This document shows, one piece after another, positions 27,101 through 42,100 of a stretch of 64,000 nt of DNA; position 1 is the stretch's first letter; every line of letters starts with the position of its first letter. The position numbers and the translations under genes were made by a program. Where the stretch lies: positions 3,282,664 through 3,346,663 of the forward strand of contig CM049315.1 in NCBI GenBank assembly GCA_026874595.1, written 5' to 3'. This DNA is from Sipunculus nudus (Eukaryota > Annelida > Sipuncula > Golfingiida > Sipunculidae). The notes beneath the pieces were generated by a model. It was not told where the DNA came from and did not search any database. It saw only the letters and a list, made by a program, of their open reading frames with translations.

Positions 27101-30100
27101 CTAAAAAATACTCTAAAACCCTTAACAGTTGTAATGCTATATATTTATAGTAAAGGTCTTATTTGATGATGTCAGACATCGTGTCGTTGGTCTTTGCTAA
27201 CAGCTGAGTGCTGTTACTCTTGGATTACCTGCTAGGTCAGTAAAAGTTTTGGAGTTAAGCTTTATTGCTGATGATTGCTGAAAAAAAGTTTGTTTGGTAA
27301 GTTATTTGTGAGCTGCACAGTGATGGTAGTACAAGAAGCAAGCCCTCGGCCTTGAAAATAAGATATAACCAAATGGGGAAATAGTCTGATTAATCAAGGT
27401 GATTTATATGAAGTACACTGTCAGTCAGTTGATTATGATAAGATTTAGATGAAAAATATACCAGCGATTCAGGTTTTCATTTCAGATTTCATCACCATAC
27501 ACACATCTACATACAATATTTGTATGTTTCAGGATTTTGGTGGAAAGGCTCTTGAACACTGCACTTGTCCCCTATTCTCTTGAGCCCAAAGATCGCATGA
27601 AGAAGTTATTCATTGTTTATGGAAATGTGGACCCTCATGCTGTCAAGTAAGTTTACGTGCATACTGATGGTCAGGTTATTAATACCTTCTGCCATGGGTC
27701 CCTTGCTCAATGTGGACCTTTCCTGTGTCCCTTAACTGTGTGTGTTTAGCCAATTGATGTCCAACAAACATTCAAAACATTTTTTTTCTATCTTGCATAA
27801 GTCAAGTTTAATTTTTTTTTTAAATCAGATAAATTCCATGGGTAAACTCAACTGTGCAGTGGCTAAAGACAAGAAAACCCCCCGTAACAAGATGATCAAA
27901 ATCTCCATGAAAGCCTAGTATTTCCAATACTGTTGGCACCAAATACTAGTTTTAATTAACAAATATCACCAAATTTGAATAAGAACTGAATACAGTCACA
28001 CCTGCTCCAGCCCATCAAATCGAGGCCAAGGACTCAATCCTTACATCATTTAACATGCAACCTGGTGTACCTTACCTTCACATCGAGGCCAAGGACTCAA
28101 TCCTTACATCATTTAACATGCAACCTGGTGTACCTTACCTTCACATCGAGGCCAAGGACTCAATCCTTACATCATTTAACATGCAACCTGGTGTACCTTA
28201 CCTTCACATTGAGGCCAAGGACTCAATCCTTACATCATTTAACATGCAACCTGGTGTACCTTACCTTCACATCGAGGCCAAGGACTCAATCCTTACATCA
28301 TTTAACATGCAACCTGGTTTACCTTACCTTCACATCGAGGCCAAGGACTCAATCCTTACATCATTTAACATGCAACCTGGTGTACCTTACCTTCACATCG
28401 AGGCCAAGGACTCAATCCTTACATCATTTAACATGCAACCTGTTGTACCTTACCTTCACATCGAGGCCAAGGACTCAATCCTTACATCATTTAACATGCA
28501 ACCTGGTGTACCTTACCTTCACATCAAGGCCAAGGACTCAATCCTTACATCATTTAACATGCAACCTGGTGTACCTTACCTTCAGCCTGGAATGTAGTCT
28601 GATGTAAAAAATTTCTATTTTATCAAATAAGTGAAATGTATACTGACCAATTAATTATTATTTCTTTGCAGAGCATTACAAGAAATTTTCAAGACACAAC
28701 TGAAGTAAGTTCCAGCAAACGTCTTTCACTCACTCACTTGGGTTGATTGATATACTTTTATAAAGAAAAAATCGGGTTTTCTCATACATTAAATGCATTT
28801 ATCTTAATAAATGCAAGGTTGAAATAATTTAACATAAAATTGTAAAAAAAAAACCCACATGTATAAAATAAAGACTTGGTTCTGGGAATTGCAGTGGTTA
28901 AAGCAAGCCATTATTTTTTAGCTCAGCTGACTATAAGTCATCTGAGCTATAGTCGTGGTCCATTGTCCGTCGTCTGTCCGTCCGTCCGTCCGTCCGTAGA
29001 TGTGGCACGTTTTGAAACCGTAAAACCTAGGAATCCAAAATTCAGCATAATGTTAGATGTCCCCAAGATCTCCTACCAAGCCGAAAACTGGGTCTTTGCG
29101 ACTTCATTCCTTTGAGAAATTAAGGAAAAACCTCAATTTTTTATTAAAAACCTATTTTCACACTTCAGGACTGCCTAATATCAAAACCACTCATCTGTTT
29201 TTCCTCATATTTCCTATAAATAATCCTCTATATAATTCCTATGTACATGCCAGAAATTAGGTCTATATTATATAATTTAAAAAAGTTATGGGCCCAAACA
29301 TAATGCATTTTGTAAATAATCAGGAAAGAAATTTTATCACTTAACACAAAACTTGTTAAAGCTAAGCACTTTTTTTCCAGTAATATTACTTTTATTAATC
29401 AAAATTAAATTGTATACCCAAAATTAGATCAAAGTCTTTTAAATTTTTTAAAATATTAGCAAAAATAAAAAATTGGTACCTTAAATTTTGCCCAACTTTG
29501 ACCATGGCACGTTTTTTTGCTGTAACTGCTGTGGATTTAATTTTCACAGCATGTTTTTGTTAGCATTTCAACTGTTAACACCAAAAATTTGAAACCAGTT
29601 GATCAAAAACTGTAGATTTTATTCAAGTTTTCAAGCACCATGTCTAATATTGCTAGTGTTATGCAGTTTGCTAGAGCTCAGCTCCCGAGCTTCAGCTCTA
29701 AGTTCCTTAAATTTGGCATACAGTTAGATTTCTCCAAAATCCCCTACCATGCCAAGAATTTGGTCACTAGGACTTAATTCCTTCGAGATATCAATGAAAA
29801 ACTTCATTTTTCCATGAAAAACCCATTGTTACACTTTAAGACTGCCTAATATCAAAACCACTGATCTGACTTTGATCATATATAATATACATATTTTTCT
29901 ATACATTCGCTATGCACATGCCAGAAATGATGTCAGTATTGTGTATTTTTTTTAAGTTATGGGCCCAAACATAATGCACTTTTAAAAAATCAAGAAAAAT
30001 ATTTACTCCCTTAACAAGGGCATTGCTGAAGCTAGAGATTTTATTGTCAGAGATGTAACATTATTTAACCAAGATTCAATTGAATACCCAAAATTAGTTC

Positions 30101-33100
30101 TGAATTTTTCAAATTTTATAAGTTATTAGTATAAATATAAAATTAGTACCTTAAATTTTGCCCAACTGTGACCATGGCATCTTTGTTTCCTGAGAGCACT
30201 GTTGATATAATTTTCATATCATGCACACATAAGGATTTCAGCTTTTTAGTTTAGAAAGCTGAAAGAAATTGGCCAAATATTGTAGCTTTTATTAATGTTT
30301 TTTATGAGACCCTGTCAGACTTTGGCTCTCTCCAGCCCCTCTTGAGTCACCTGTATGTTGACCTTGTTGACCTTTCATCAAATTATGCACGCTTGAGGCG
30401 AGAATCCAGGCAGCTTATGGCCAGCCACAGTTGATCCAGGTGTCCAACCCAACTCATCTAGTAGTTTTAACCAACAACATAACAATAAACAAGAAATTAA
30501 TAAATTTTTCTTGGTTTTTAATAACAAATTAAAGAAAAATAGAAAAGGAATTTGTTAGTTTATAATAACAGGAAATTTACTTGCAGTTACTGATGATATA
30601 AGAATCTTGTATCGATAGGTAGAATGTCACATATTCCAAATAACACCATGCAGTCACCTATGGCATTTTTCAGTTCATTTTTAATGATAAAGAAGTAAAT
30701 CATATTATTCATTACTAATCATTAGGGATTATATGAAGGAAATTAATGATAGACAAAGATGCATTTGATAATATTAATCTAGATTCCTACTGTGTCTAGT
30801 GTGTACATTGATGTGAAATTAGTCCAAAATGAATTTTTTACAGTTATTTTTTAATATAAATAAAAGCCATAAAACCAGGTACTTATGATCATTATTTAAA
30901 TGTGTGAATTTTGTATATTCTGGATTCTCAAAATCATTGTTTGGTGAAAACTGAAATTATATTTGGGACAATATTTGTAATTTTTTTAATAAATAGTTAA
31001 ACTCTTATATTATATGTTCTGCTTATAAGTTATATGGCCAAGTCAAAATCTGTGTGACAATAGCACTCCATTTGTTAATAAAATAAATGAAATCAATCCT
31101 CTTCCCTGTCTCCAAAGATACTATCAAAATCATACATAATCTAAACACCCACAACTCATAATACAGCTTATATTTATTACCACACAAAACCAGCATGTGC
31201 CTCATTTCTAAAAAATATTTTTTTATTTTTTTATCATATATAACAGCTGAGCGTCATGACCCATAGGTCCCTTGTTATTATTTCAGACCTCTTTGTAAAT
31301 GTATATGATTGGGTAGATACTGTTTTTAAACAATTAGTGTTTCCTAATTGAAAATAAATTATGATTGTATGTTAATGCTGTTATGATATTAATATATACA
31401 TGAGGTAACATCTACATCAAGCCTAATATTGGCACAAGGTAGCATCCCTTGCAAAATTCCCTGAATTTATAAATACATTTCCCATCAGAAAGAGCACTAC
31501 ACCAGGATTAAAATGATATATACTTTGATGGTCTAAAATTAGCTGTAAATGACTTTCGGTTTGCTTGTGATTGAAGGTTTTTTTGCCACCTTAATTAGGT
31601 GTTTGGGACCAGTATGACTTGTACTTTTATATAGGCAAAGAGTATTATTTTGCCTTGCTATATCATATGCTGTTATCTTTGTTTATCACTGGACTATTTG
31701 ATATTTAACAGTGCCCGTGTAGCAGTACGGGGGATGCTTGACAGTCTGGTTAAAGGCAACAACAATGATGAGGGACAGATCATGACAAAGATCACACAGC
31801 TTTCTCGTGAGTATTATCACCTTGTCAATATATACATTATATATCCACCTGATAAATGACAATGGGCCATTTAATTTATAGCAATCATTTCTTACATTGA
31901 CAGGCAAATGGTAAACACATTGTAACGTACATTTTATATGTACAAACAATCAGGGAGACTTCAAACTTACAGTTCCGTGACACAAACACCTACAATCAGG
32001 AATGTGAGGGATTTATTTCTACCTTAGAGCTTTATCTGTCATGGTCATCTCACCATTTTCTGTACATTTCTTTTTGTAAGTTCTTAGGTTGGCTCTGCAC
32101 CACCAAGCAGAAAAAAACCATGTCATCAAGGTGGTTGTCTGAATATATGTGGAAGTTGAAAGGTAACTAGTTGCAAAACTGGCTTGCTGTCAGGTGTCCT
32201 TGTGGATGTGTTTGGATTGGTTTAGTGGGCCCTCCTTGTTGTAAGCACATGGATAAAAACAAAATAAAAAGCTGTTTTTGGTGAGATTGGCATTTTCTGG
32301 CCTATTTTTATAAAAGCATTGCAGAATTAACTTTGGTAAAAGACATAAGATACAGGAATAGACCCCTTTAGGTTAGTTTTACCACTGTGCTGGTCAGCTG
32401 AGCTCCATGACAGATGGATCACTCATGATTATTGTGTGGTTTTCAGGTATGTTCCCCGATCCACCCAAGGTGAGTGATCACCTGAAGAAGTTGTGTAAGA
32501 TGCTGGAAGAAGACCAGAGGATGAGGAACCACCTGCTGAAGCTGGTCAGCCCAGACTGTACCTGTAAGAGAGCCGAGGACTGTGTGGTGAGTCGTAGTCT
32601 GGTACCCACCCTCATTGTATGCCCAGTATATCAACTGGCAGTCACCATCTATTTTATTCTTACAATTAGTAGTGGTTGCAACTTGGTAAACTTGTGGCAA
32701 ATGACTGATGTACACAAATGTCTGCCAAAAGACTTGTGATAAGCAGCGAGTGTGTGCATGGTTCTGAGCTGTATTATGACATTGTTGCCCATGGCCAGTA
32801 TTATTTACTTTTAAACACTAGCTGTATATGTATTCAGGGCTGACTCCTTTATTTTCCCTAGGAAAAATTGTCTTCTATGATTTCCTGTATTTAACAGAAT
32901 TTAGACTGTAATCTATTTTTTGCAAATCAAGTATAACAATATAAACAGGATGGTACCCAATCTTAAATGAATTTGGGGGAGTCTGAATAGGCAGTGTTAC
33001 AAGAACATATTCTGTATAAACATGTGTATGTTTTTTTTTTTTTGGTGTGTCTTTTTAACAGAGAGAAATCCTGAAGAAAATGGGTAATCCCATTCCTCAG

Positions 33101-36100
33101 AACTACCTTTACGCATCCATTAAAATGCTGCTTGAGCGCATAGCACCTGTCATGATTGATCACATAGCGATCAAGGCCCTGATGACCTACATCGAGGATG
33201 CGGTGAAAGGGATCGGGGAGATCACGGAAGAGGTTCCCAATGGTACAGAGAAGGGCATGAAGCTGCTACAGGTCTGTTAACAGTGTTTGTATTTAATGTT
33301 TCAGTTATTTATTTTGCTGATAGATTGAAAAAAAAAAATAGGAATTCCTTTCAGTTGAGTCACTTGTGCACCTGTGAGTTGATCAACCTTTCATCAGAGA
33401 AAAGCCAGTTTTCTCATGCAGCCTCATCCGCAGTCCATCTGATGTTTGCAGAATGTTTTGGTATTTAATAACCAGTAGTGATGCTATTAAAGCTTATTTC
33501 CAAGCATCACATGGTTGCTGGATATTGCTGTATTCATTATCTTATATACCTGTTGAATATGACATATGGTCTTGGACTCATGTTGTCAGATTGAATAACT
33601 CAGCTGGATATTAAACCTTTTATCCTGTGAGTGTGTCTCTTTCCAAATAATTAGGGTGAGAAAATTGAAGCTGTATAGATTTTATTCGCATCACTTTGGC
33701 CAGTGATTATTAGATTACAGATGTTGGGTATTTTTTGCATTGTTTTATTCACTAACTGTGTTATGCCAGTGCAGCAAATTAAAAAACTAAAGTATAAACC
33801 GTTAAGGATATATGCATGTATATAAATACCTGGACTTTAATGCTTTATAACTGTGTCGTATAAACAGGACTATGCTGAATTGATATTGTCTGTGCTGGTT
33901 ATTGTGACATTGTATTAATTTCTTTTTGTACAGATGCTGTCCTATGTGTACCCGGGATCATTCCAGTCAGAAGAAGTGTATGCTGAGCTCATCACATTCC
34001 TGAAACACGATGATGATATTGTAGGTGAGTGTGACAAAAGTAGTTACATTCCTGAAACACGATGATATTGTAGGTGAGTGTGATAAAAATTAGTAACATT
34101 CCTGAAACATGGTGATGATATTGTAGGAGAGAGTGACAAAAATAGTTACATTCCTGAAACACGACAATGATATTGTAGGGGAGTGTGACAAAAATAGTAA
34201 CATTCCTGAAACACGATAATGTTATTGTAGGGGAGTGTGACAAAAATAGTTACCATTCCTGAACACGACAATGATATTGTAGGGAAGTGTGACAAAAATA
34301 GTTACATTCCTGAAACACAACGATGATATTGTAGGTGAGTGTGACAAAAATAGTTACATTCTTGAAACATGATCATGATATTGTAGTGTATCACCTATAA
34401 AGCATGTTGAATTGACCTGGAAAATAGCATCTTCTCTTTTACATAAACTGGTACCTGCCAAAATATTTCCCTGAAACTTACTCCTGTACATGAGAGTAAA
34501 AATAAAGGAGACCAGAGTGATCACCAGAGTCAAACACAGTGGATGGGACAATGTGTATGGCCTGAGCCACATCACTTGTCTATCATAAGATGCCTTGACT
34601 GACTTGCCCCCAAAAATACATGTTGGCTAAACATCATGCCATGCAGTTGTCTGGGACTGGATACATGGGCTCACACTTTGCATGTCATTTCAACTGAGGC
34701 CCCTCGACCTATCACAGACCTGTCATGACAGATTCTATAATGAATTTATGTTTGGCCCATTTCTGTAATTAATGTCCATGCAGCAGAGAAATATCAGAGG
34801 ACATGACGATCCACGTATATGCAAGGACTAGTTTGGAATAATCTTTTTATGGGATCTGTCGTGCTTGTGTGCTTGAAAGCTTTTGTTGGGGGGCAATTTT
34901 TATGAAGCAAAACTGTACTGATTGTATGAAAGAATAGGCATAGTATTGTTCCTGATTGTGTCCCTCTAAGTGTGTAGGCTGAACTCATTTATGATTACAT
35001 GCCTGAAACATGATAATGATATTGTTGTTGAGTGTGTCAAAGATTGCAGAATTTTTAGATTGTCAATACTCCCGGAATCATTTTGGGAATTACAAAGTTG
35101 ACTTGTGTTAAAAAAAACTTCAGATTTTGATATTTTATAATCAGGTTTACATGTTTCAGCCAGAGCATTAACCACTACAGCGTAACAATCAAGTACATGC
35201 GCTAGTAAAATTTAATCTTTATAAATAATACTACCTGGTGAGAGGTCTAACCTGTTAGTTTTTATGTGCAGATTTTACCTAAAAAGTCCTGAACAGATTT
35301 TGTTGAAATTTTTTAAGAGTTAGGATTACACCCAAGTAACATTCTGTTAAATGTTAAGGTAATTCAAATCACAATCATATGTTTTTTGCATTCATAGGCT
35401 TCCTTTCCTTAGTGACATCAGCTATATCTTTTATCCTTGTCAGGGCCCCAGAGCCATTGTTATAGAGCTAACCAGTAACTGGAGCTGCTGAACAGTAACA
35501 AACATTTAATGTGTAGTTTTATTTGGACGTTTACACTGATTGTAGCCTCAGATCACATTCTTGTTTTGTCGTGTTTCAGCTGATGTCACGCTGCAAATCT
35601 TCACAAATATTGGTCAGAGGTTGTCAACCCAGTTTCCAAACATATATACGTAAGTATTGTATCTGGAATAGTACTGTCTGTAATTGTGTAACCTAGTGTT
35701 TGTAATTGTAGTAAATGTAATAATAGTAAATGTTAAATGAAAATTAAAGTGTCATAATATAATATTGTCAAAATTATATAAATGATAAATTTACTTAATA
35801 TTATTAGTTTTGGTTGAATGGACTTACTAAATTTTTATACCATACAACATAAAGAAATGCATAGTTGAGGGCAACCAGCCAATTATTGTATGTTAACAAT
35901 CAATACATTTTATTCAAAGTAATTAAAAGATAATTATTTATCAGCCTGATCAGTTAAAACAGCTTATGAACTACTTCATGGGTTATTAGAAATACTTATG
36001 AATAATGATGAATCCAGTAGACATACATGTAAATGTTTGTATTTTTGTCCTTCCAGGAGTATGATACCTGTTGTACAAAAACTAGCAAAGATCGGCACAC

Positions 36101-39100
36101 TGAAGCAAGCCAAGCATGCTGTCAAGTGTATTGATTGTCTCTGCCCAAACAAAGATAAAATCTTTGCTCAGATATTTGAGGTCAGTTTACTTTAATAATT
36201 AGATTCATTACTCCATAATATTGTCAGTTTGGTGAACGAACGTAAGCTTGAGACAGTTTAGGAGAAGTTGCCACGGTTTCTTGTAGTAGAATGATCTCTG
36301 TAGATTCTCAGGACAGACTACCATGAGACCAGTCCCAACTTGTAGTGATCATCACTTGGGATCTTCAGTAGTTTTAAAGCACAGTAGGGCCATTAAAGAA
36401 TTCTATGTTTGAAAGGGTCTTAAATTTTCTGTCGGCTGGTCTTAAAAAGGTCTTTAATTTGCTTTGCAAAGAGGTGCAGGAACCCTGTTTTATTGAGAGG
36501 ATAATATGAATTGATACTAAAATCCAGTTTGTCAAGTATTTATTAAAACATTCAGCAGTTCAAATATAATTTCATTCTTATTTCATGTGATCCATAGTCT
36601 ATAATATGATGACTAAACATACTAACAGTGTTGATGTACTTATGTATCAATTGCACATGAATGCAAAGTAATACATTAAAAAATTACTTCAGATATATTC
36701 TTTGACTTTTTCACTTTCCTTTATGTTGCAGCATTCTAAAAAGAACATGGACCTAGACTCGCCCAATTTTCTCACATCAATGGTAGCCATTGGTCACATG
36801 GCTCAGATCTGCCCTGCAGAATTTGAGAATCCGCTGCGTTCAATAGTGTCAAAGTTTTTAGTCAAAGAGCTGCTGATGCAAGACAGGGTAAGATGACGTC
36901 AACTAGCCAGCCTCGTTAGTCTTATCATTCTGACTGCAGATCAGTCAACCAGAAGTACAGGGGTTAATGCAACTATGGGGTACATTTAATATTTTTTTTA
37001 GTTATTAATGTAGGAACACCTAATAAAGGAGGGGGGGGGGGTAGTTTGAATGTACAGATTTGTATTGATTACTTAGCATATTGTAACACTTAGGAATAGT
37101 GGGAAATGGACAGTTTATAGATAATGTTAAACTTCATATACAACAAGTACTAACACTGAGATATACCTGTTCAGTGTAAGATAAGGATGTGTTATCCCAG
37201 ATAAAGGATTCACTGTTGATCTTTTATGACAGAAGAGCTTTGTAAGTTCAGTGCTGACCAGGATGTCCATGACTAATATGAAGACTGTTACCTTTTCCCT
37301 GAATTCATTTATTAAATACCATAATGGCTTGTTATAAATCCTAAACTTCTAAAGACTTTTGTTAATGTTTCTTCCCTTGCTACAAAAGTGAACACAGCCT
37401 TGTACTATGTTGGTGAACAAGTAATGAGTTGTCAGTCAGAGCCTAGTAAAGTATCTGTTATAGCTAATCTTGGTGTGTTACAGAGTGGCATCAGAAAGTC
37501 TACAGAGAGCTGGTATGATGATCACTTGGTGTCAGAAGAAACAAGAGCTAAGGTTGGTATAACTTAATGAGACAAGGCTCTGTAAATTTGTTTTATTGAA
37601 TATTCATGATTGAATGATCAACTAAGAAAACAAAGATTGTTAGACTATTAAGATATTTAAAGTTAGGCAGATTAAATGCAGTAGGAACATGTATCCATTT
37701 TTGGACCCGTGAAGACACTTCATCTGTATCTGCTTTACTGTGGCTTCAGTGGTGCTTTTAACCATAATTTGAATAATCTAAGGTTTCTCATCTTAAAGTA
37801 TATATCTACATTTTATGTACAATTTTTAGCCAGTAATCTGTATAATATTTTTTCTCATACTGAACTCCTGTAAATTTGATGATTAAAGGGCAAAGCCTGG
37901 ACAATAATAAATATTAACCGGCCATACATGTTTTCAACCAGATACAGAGCCCTTGGCGTATATGATACAACATGTGATTCATGGTTCATATGATTGCCAG
38001 ACTGATACGGTTTATACCTTGATTTAATACGGCTTGAAAATTGACAAGATTTAAATTGAAAAGTGAATGAAACTGACAACAAAGTAGGCCCCTTGTGCGA
38101 GGGTGCCAGCGCATGTGCACTGTTGACATGTTTCACCTGAGTACTAAGTGAAGTTATAGGGACTGTACACAGTTGTGTTGGTAAAATATGTGGCTGTTAG
38201 ATAAAATCAGGAACCTGCTTGTTTGCTATTGCCTTTGTAATGGCCCTCGGACAGCAGTATCATCACGCAGGCTGATATGCTACCCTCAACACAATACGAA
38301 CACTATATCATATGGAACAAGCAGGTTTATAACGTATAATCAGGGTAACTCCATATTACCTGCCCTTCCTGTATTTTGGTTGCAGATCCAGGCAATGAAG
38401 CTGATGACACGATGGTTAGTGGGGATGAAGAGTAATAGCAACAACTCCGGCAGCTCCACGTTGCGACTTCTACACCGGCTCATCATGCACGAGGGTGATC
38501 TCATGGAGAGGAGCAGGATCTGGTGCGTGTGTCATGCTCATGTCGTTAAACCTCCATTTCATGGAAAAATAGTGTCTGTCAAAAATAAACTTTCTAATAT
38601 GTTAATATTCCAGCATTATGTCTCCCCTTCATCTTCAGAGTCACACCCTGTAACTTTTGATGTCCTGCACATTTTTTTTTCTCTCTTATTTGATGTACCA
38701 AATGTTCTACCAAATGCTTAGAGGGTTGGAAAAAACAAGGAGTTTGATCTTTTGAACCTGGTCTTTAGAGTCAGATATGTGGAAATACATGATTTGTTAA
38801 CATCATTACTGTTGAAGTAGTGCATATTTTTATCTCAGATTTAGGGATAAGGGAGAAACAAACTCATTCTAGTTACTCATTACTCTACTGTTAACATTTA
38901 TTTAAGGTTTTGGTATAAATTGTGACATCCTTTACATTTAGATAACAAAATATATCTTGCTAAGCTTTTATGGTTTCTTTACAAGATTTGATTAACTGAA
39001 TGTGTGTTGCATCTGTTGGGAGATGGTAGCACTAAATACACTTTAATATTACAGCAAAGCAGAGATGGCTCGTCTTCGACTGCAGGCTGGTTGCTCCATG

Positions 39101-42100
39101 CTCAAGCTTGCCCAGGAGAAATGCTATGCAGATATCATTTCACTGGAGCAGTTCCAGGCCCTGGCTTACCTCATCAATGTAAGTTAATTACAGCATCAAA
39201 TTAGATATGCAACAACCCAATCAGCCACCTCTGATCTACTAACTTTTCTTTAACAGCAGCTTTTATTTCATTGGCAGGAAATACCAGTAAGTAAAGCTGA
39301 AGTCTTATTAACCCACACCTGCTGATTTAGTGGGCAGTTCACCAGATGTTTCCAGCCATTTTGGTCATTCTGATGTTGTCTCCAGAATTGCTATCATGGT
39401 CATGAATGATTAAAGAACAAAAGGGGTAGGAGGAGAAATAGGCCAATATTTCTATTCCATCACCACATCTACAGAATTTTCTGAAAATCAGCTGGGAAAT
39501 ACTCTACATTTTCCAGGATTATTGTAGCAGATTATTTTCCCAGACAGATGTTTAAAAATTTGGCCTGGCAGCACCCTCACATCTGACACCCATTTCACAT
39601 GGCTGATTCTTTACTTGAAGAGAGGAGACCATCTTTAAATATATTCTCTATCAATATAGACACAGAAGTCACTTCCTGATTTGAGTTTTATACAACTTGA
39701 TAGATATTCCCCTTGCTTACTTTTGTAATTTAAGTCAATATGCATGGCTAAGTTATAACTGGAAAGAGTAATTATTATATTTCAGTTGAAAACAGAAATG
39801 GAATACGCATGATAAACTGATATATAGCTAAAGTTGGTATAATAAGTTAAATCAATGTAAACATGACAATCCATTTTAATGAAATCATAAAACTTTCATA
39901 TACTAAGTACTATACCTGCACTGCACATTCTATGGTAGATTTGATATATGGTTAGAATTTGCTTGTATAAGTTAATATCAAATACATATATTGAAATATC
40001 AGTATGTATATATTTGTATAGAGGTGTAATGACCTGTCTGTATTTCAGGACCCAGTATATGTTGTACGAGAACGTTTTTCCAAGAAACTTCACAAAGGCC
40101 TAATGTCTCTGAGACTCCCTCTACAATATATGAGCGTGTTCAGTTTAGCAGCAAGCGACACGTCCAAGGAGAGGCGTGCCCAGTGCAAGCAGTTCCTGAT
40201 CACGAATATTCAGAGGAGGAGGGAGTGCTTAAAACAGCAGAACCTGCCAAATAGTAAGTGTCCTCCATTGATTCCTTATAAACAGCAGAACATTGGGTGT
40301 ACTTGACCAGTTGCTTAAAACAGTAGAAGTTGCCAGGCAGAGTGTGTCCTCAGGCAAGTGTTTAAAATAGTAGAACTTGACATAAAGTAAGTGTCCTCAG
40401 CTTACTTCTTAATCAGCAGCAATACCCAAATAGTAAGTCTTCTCAGCCAAGTGGTTAAAACAGTGGTTCTTCAAATGTTAAATGTACTCTACCAAGTGTT
40501 TAAAACAGCAGAATGTGCAATTAGGAAGCGTTCTTTAGAAAGGTGCTTACAGGTGAAACGGCAGACATGCAGACTACTGCCCTACACAATACAGCTGTTT
40601 TTATTTGTGTTTCAGGTGAGCTGTGTACTGACATTCACCATAAAGCTGTTTTCGTGTGTATTGCAGGTAAATTGTACAACTTACTGCCAGACTATGTACT
40701 GCCATACACCATTCATCTGCTGGCCCATGACCCTGAGTTTGAGAGTTGCTCTGATGTGGACAGCCTCAAGAGCATCAAAGAGTAAGTGTCTTACACCTGT
40801 TTAATGCTAAATTATAATATTTGTCAGGTAAGTGGAAGAGAAAGCAGAGAAAGGCTACATTCATTGAAGAATTAAAGTCAGTAGGATTTTAAGTCTTCAG
40901 TTTCTTGAATGTGTCTAATTTTCAGGTAATCTCTTTGATCCAAAACTGTGAATGCGTAAAGTCACTAAAACCACATTTAATTTTTATAGTCACCATTTGC
41001 AAACATTAAAGTCTTTTTGAAAATTTAAACCACATACCTGGCTTGAGAGTCATGGTGTTGTGTTGTCCGACATCCATCCAGTTTTCAGAATGTTGCTTCC
41101 ACTTTCTATCTTGTTTCATGAAATCCATGGAGAGTTTGTGTTTTTGTTTTTCTCCAGCTGCCTGTGGTTCATCCTTGAGCCACTGATCACCAAGAACGAC
41201 CAGTACAGCTACAGCTTCTACAGGAAGATCATAGAGAACATCAAGCAGACCAAGGATGCCATGAACCCAGAAAACGAGACCATCAATCATGCAAGTATCA
41301 CTAAATAATCTAGTGATCTTAAAGCACAGGATCTGAGAAAAGCTGAGCATCACAGTTTATAATCATACATAAGTGTAGGACTGTATAAAGATTGTGTCTG
41401 GCTTACAGAACAATTCTATAAGCCTCATACATTAAAGTGGTTAAATTAAAGAAGTTCATACACTTGAATAGCAAATCAGGCACTAGATCAGTAAATAACA
41501 TTTTCCTTTTGATGTGATCTGATCTGTAAAACTGTGTTGACAACACTGACTTACACTCATTGGTGGGAAAACATGGCAGTTCAGTTACCATGGTTCCCAG
41601 CTAACCTTGAATTCAGGGAAGACTTGCAAATTAAGTTTACCTGTTTACCAGTCATTTAGAAAATCAAATAATATCAGAAAAAAAATCCTCAGATCAGGAG
41701 AATTCAGTTAATTTGATTTTCTTAAAGAGAGAGTAGTTAGTCTTGTTTTATTTTGTCTCAACTCAGATGAACTCCACTAAAACCATAACGATGTAATGGT
41801 GAAAAATGGATGGAACCTGAGATTTAATGAACAGTGACTTAACAACAGGTGGTCACTTTGAAATCATTTCTGTCCCCATGCACATAAAACATGAAATCCA
41901 AAATGCTTAGTGGTAACACTCTGTTCTGATGGTATGGTTACCTTTATTCACGTTCAATAGCCAGTCCCACCAACAGGGGAGGGGCCTGTCTGTTATTTAA
42001 AATAGGATAGACTTTTGTCAAACACTCAACATTGATATGAGTCAACTAATGTTGATGTTATGGTGATCAAAAGAAAACTTGATAAAATTTAGTAGCAACT

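Noticed and set aside
28055-28607. Two overlapping 180-codon frames
   Set aside because: They come from the 63-bp tandem array in intron 12; repeated peptides with no gene structure.
37027-37036. G or C homopolymers here and at 9307, 12482, 51524, 58493 and 59649 as structured elements
   Set aside because: Simple homopolymer tracts; length may be assembly-dependent and nothing around them suggests function.
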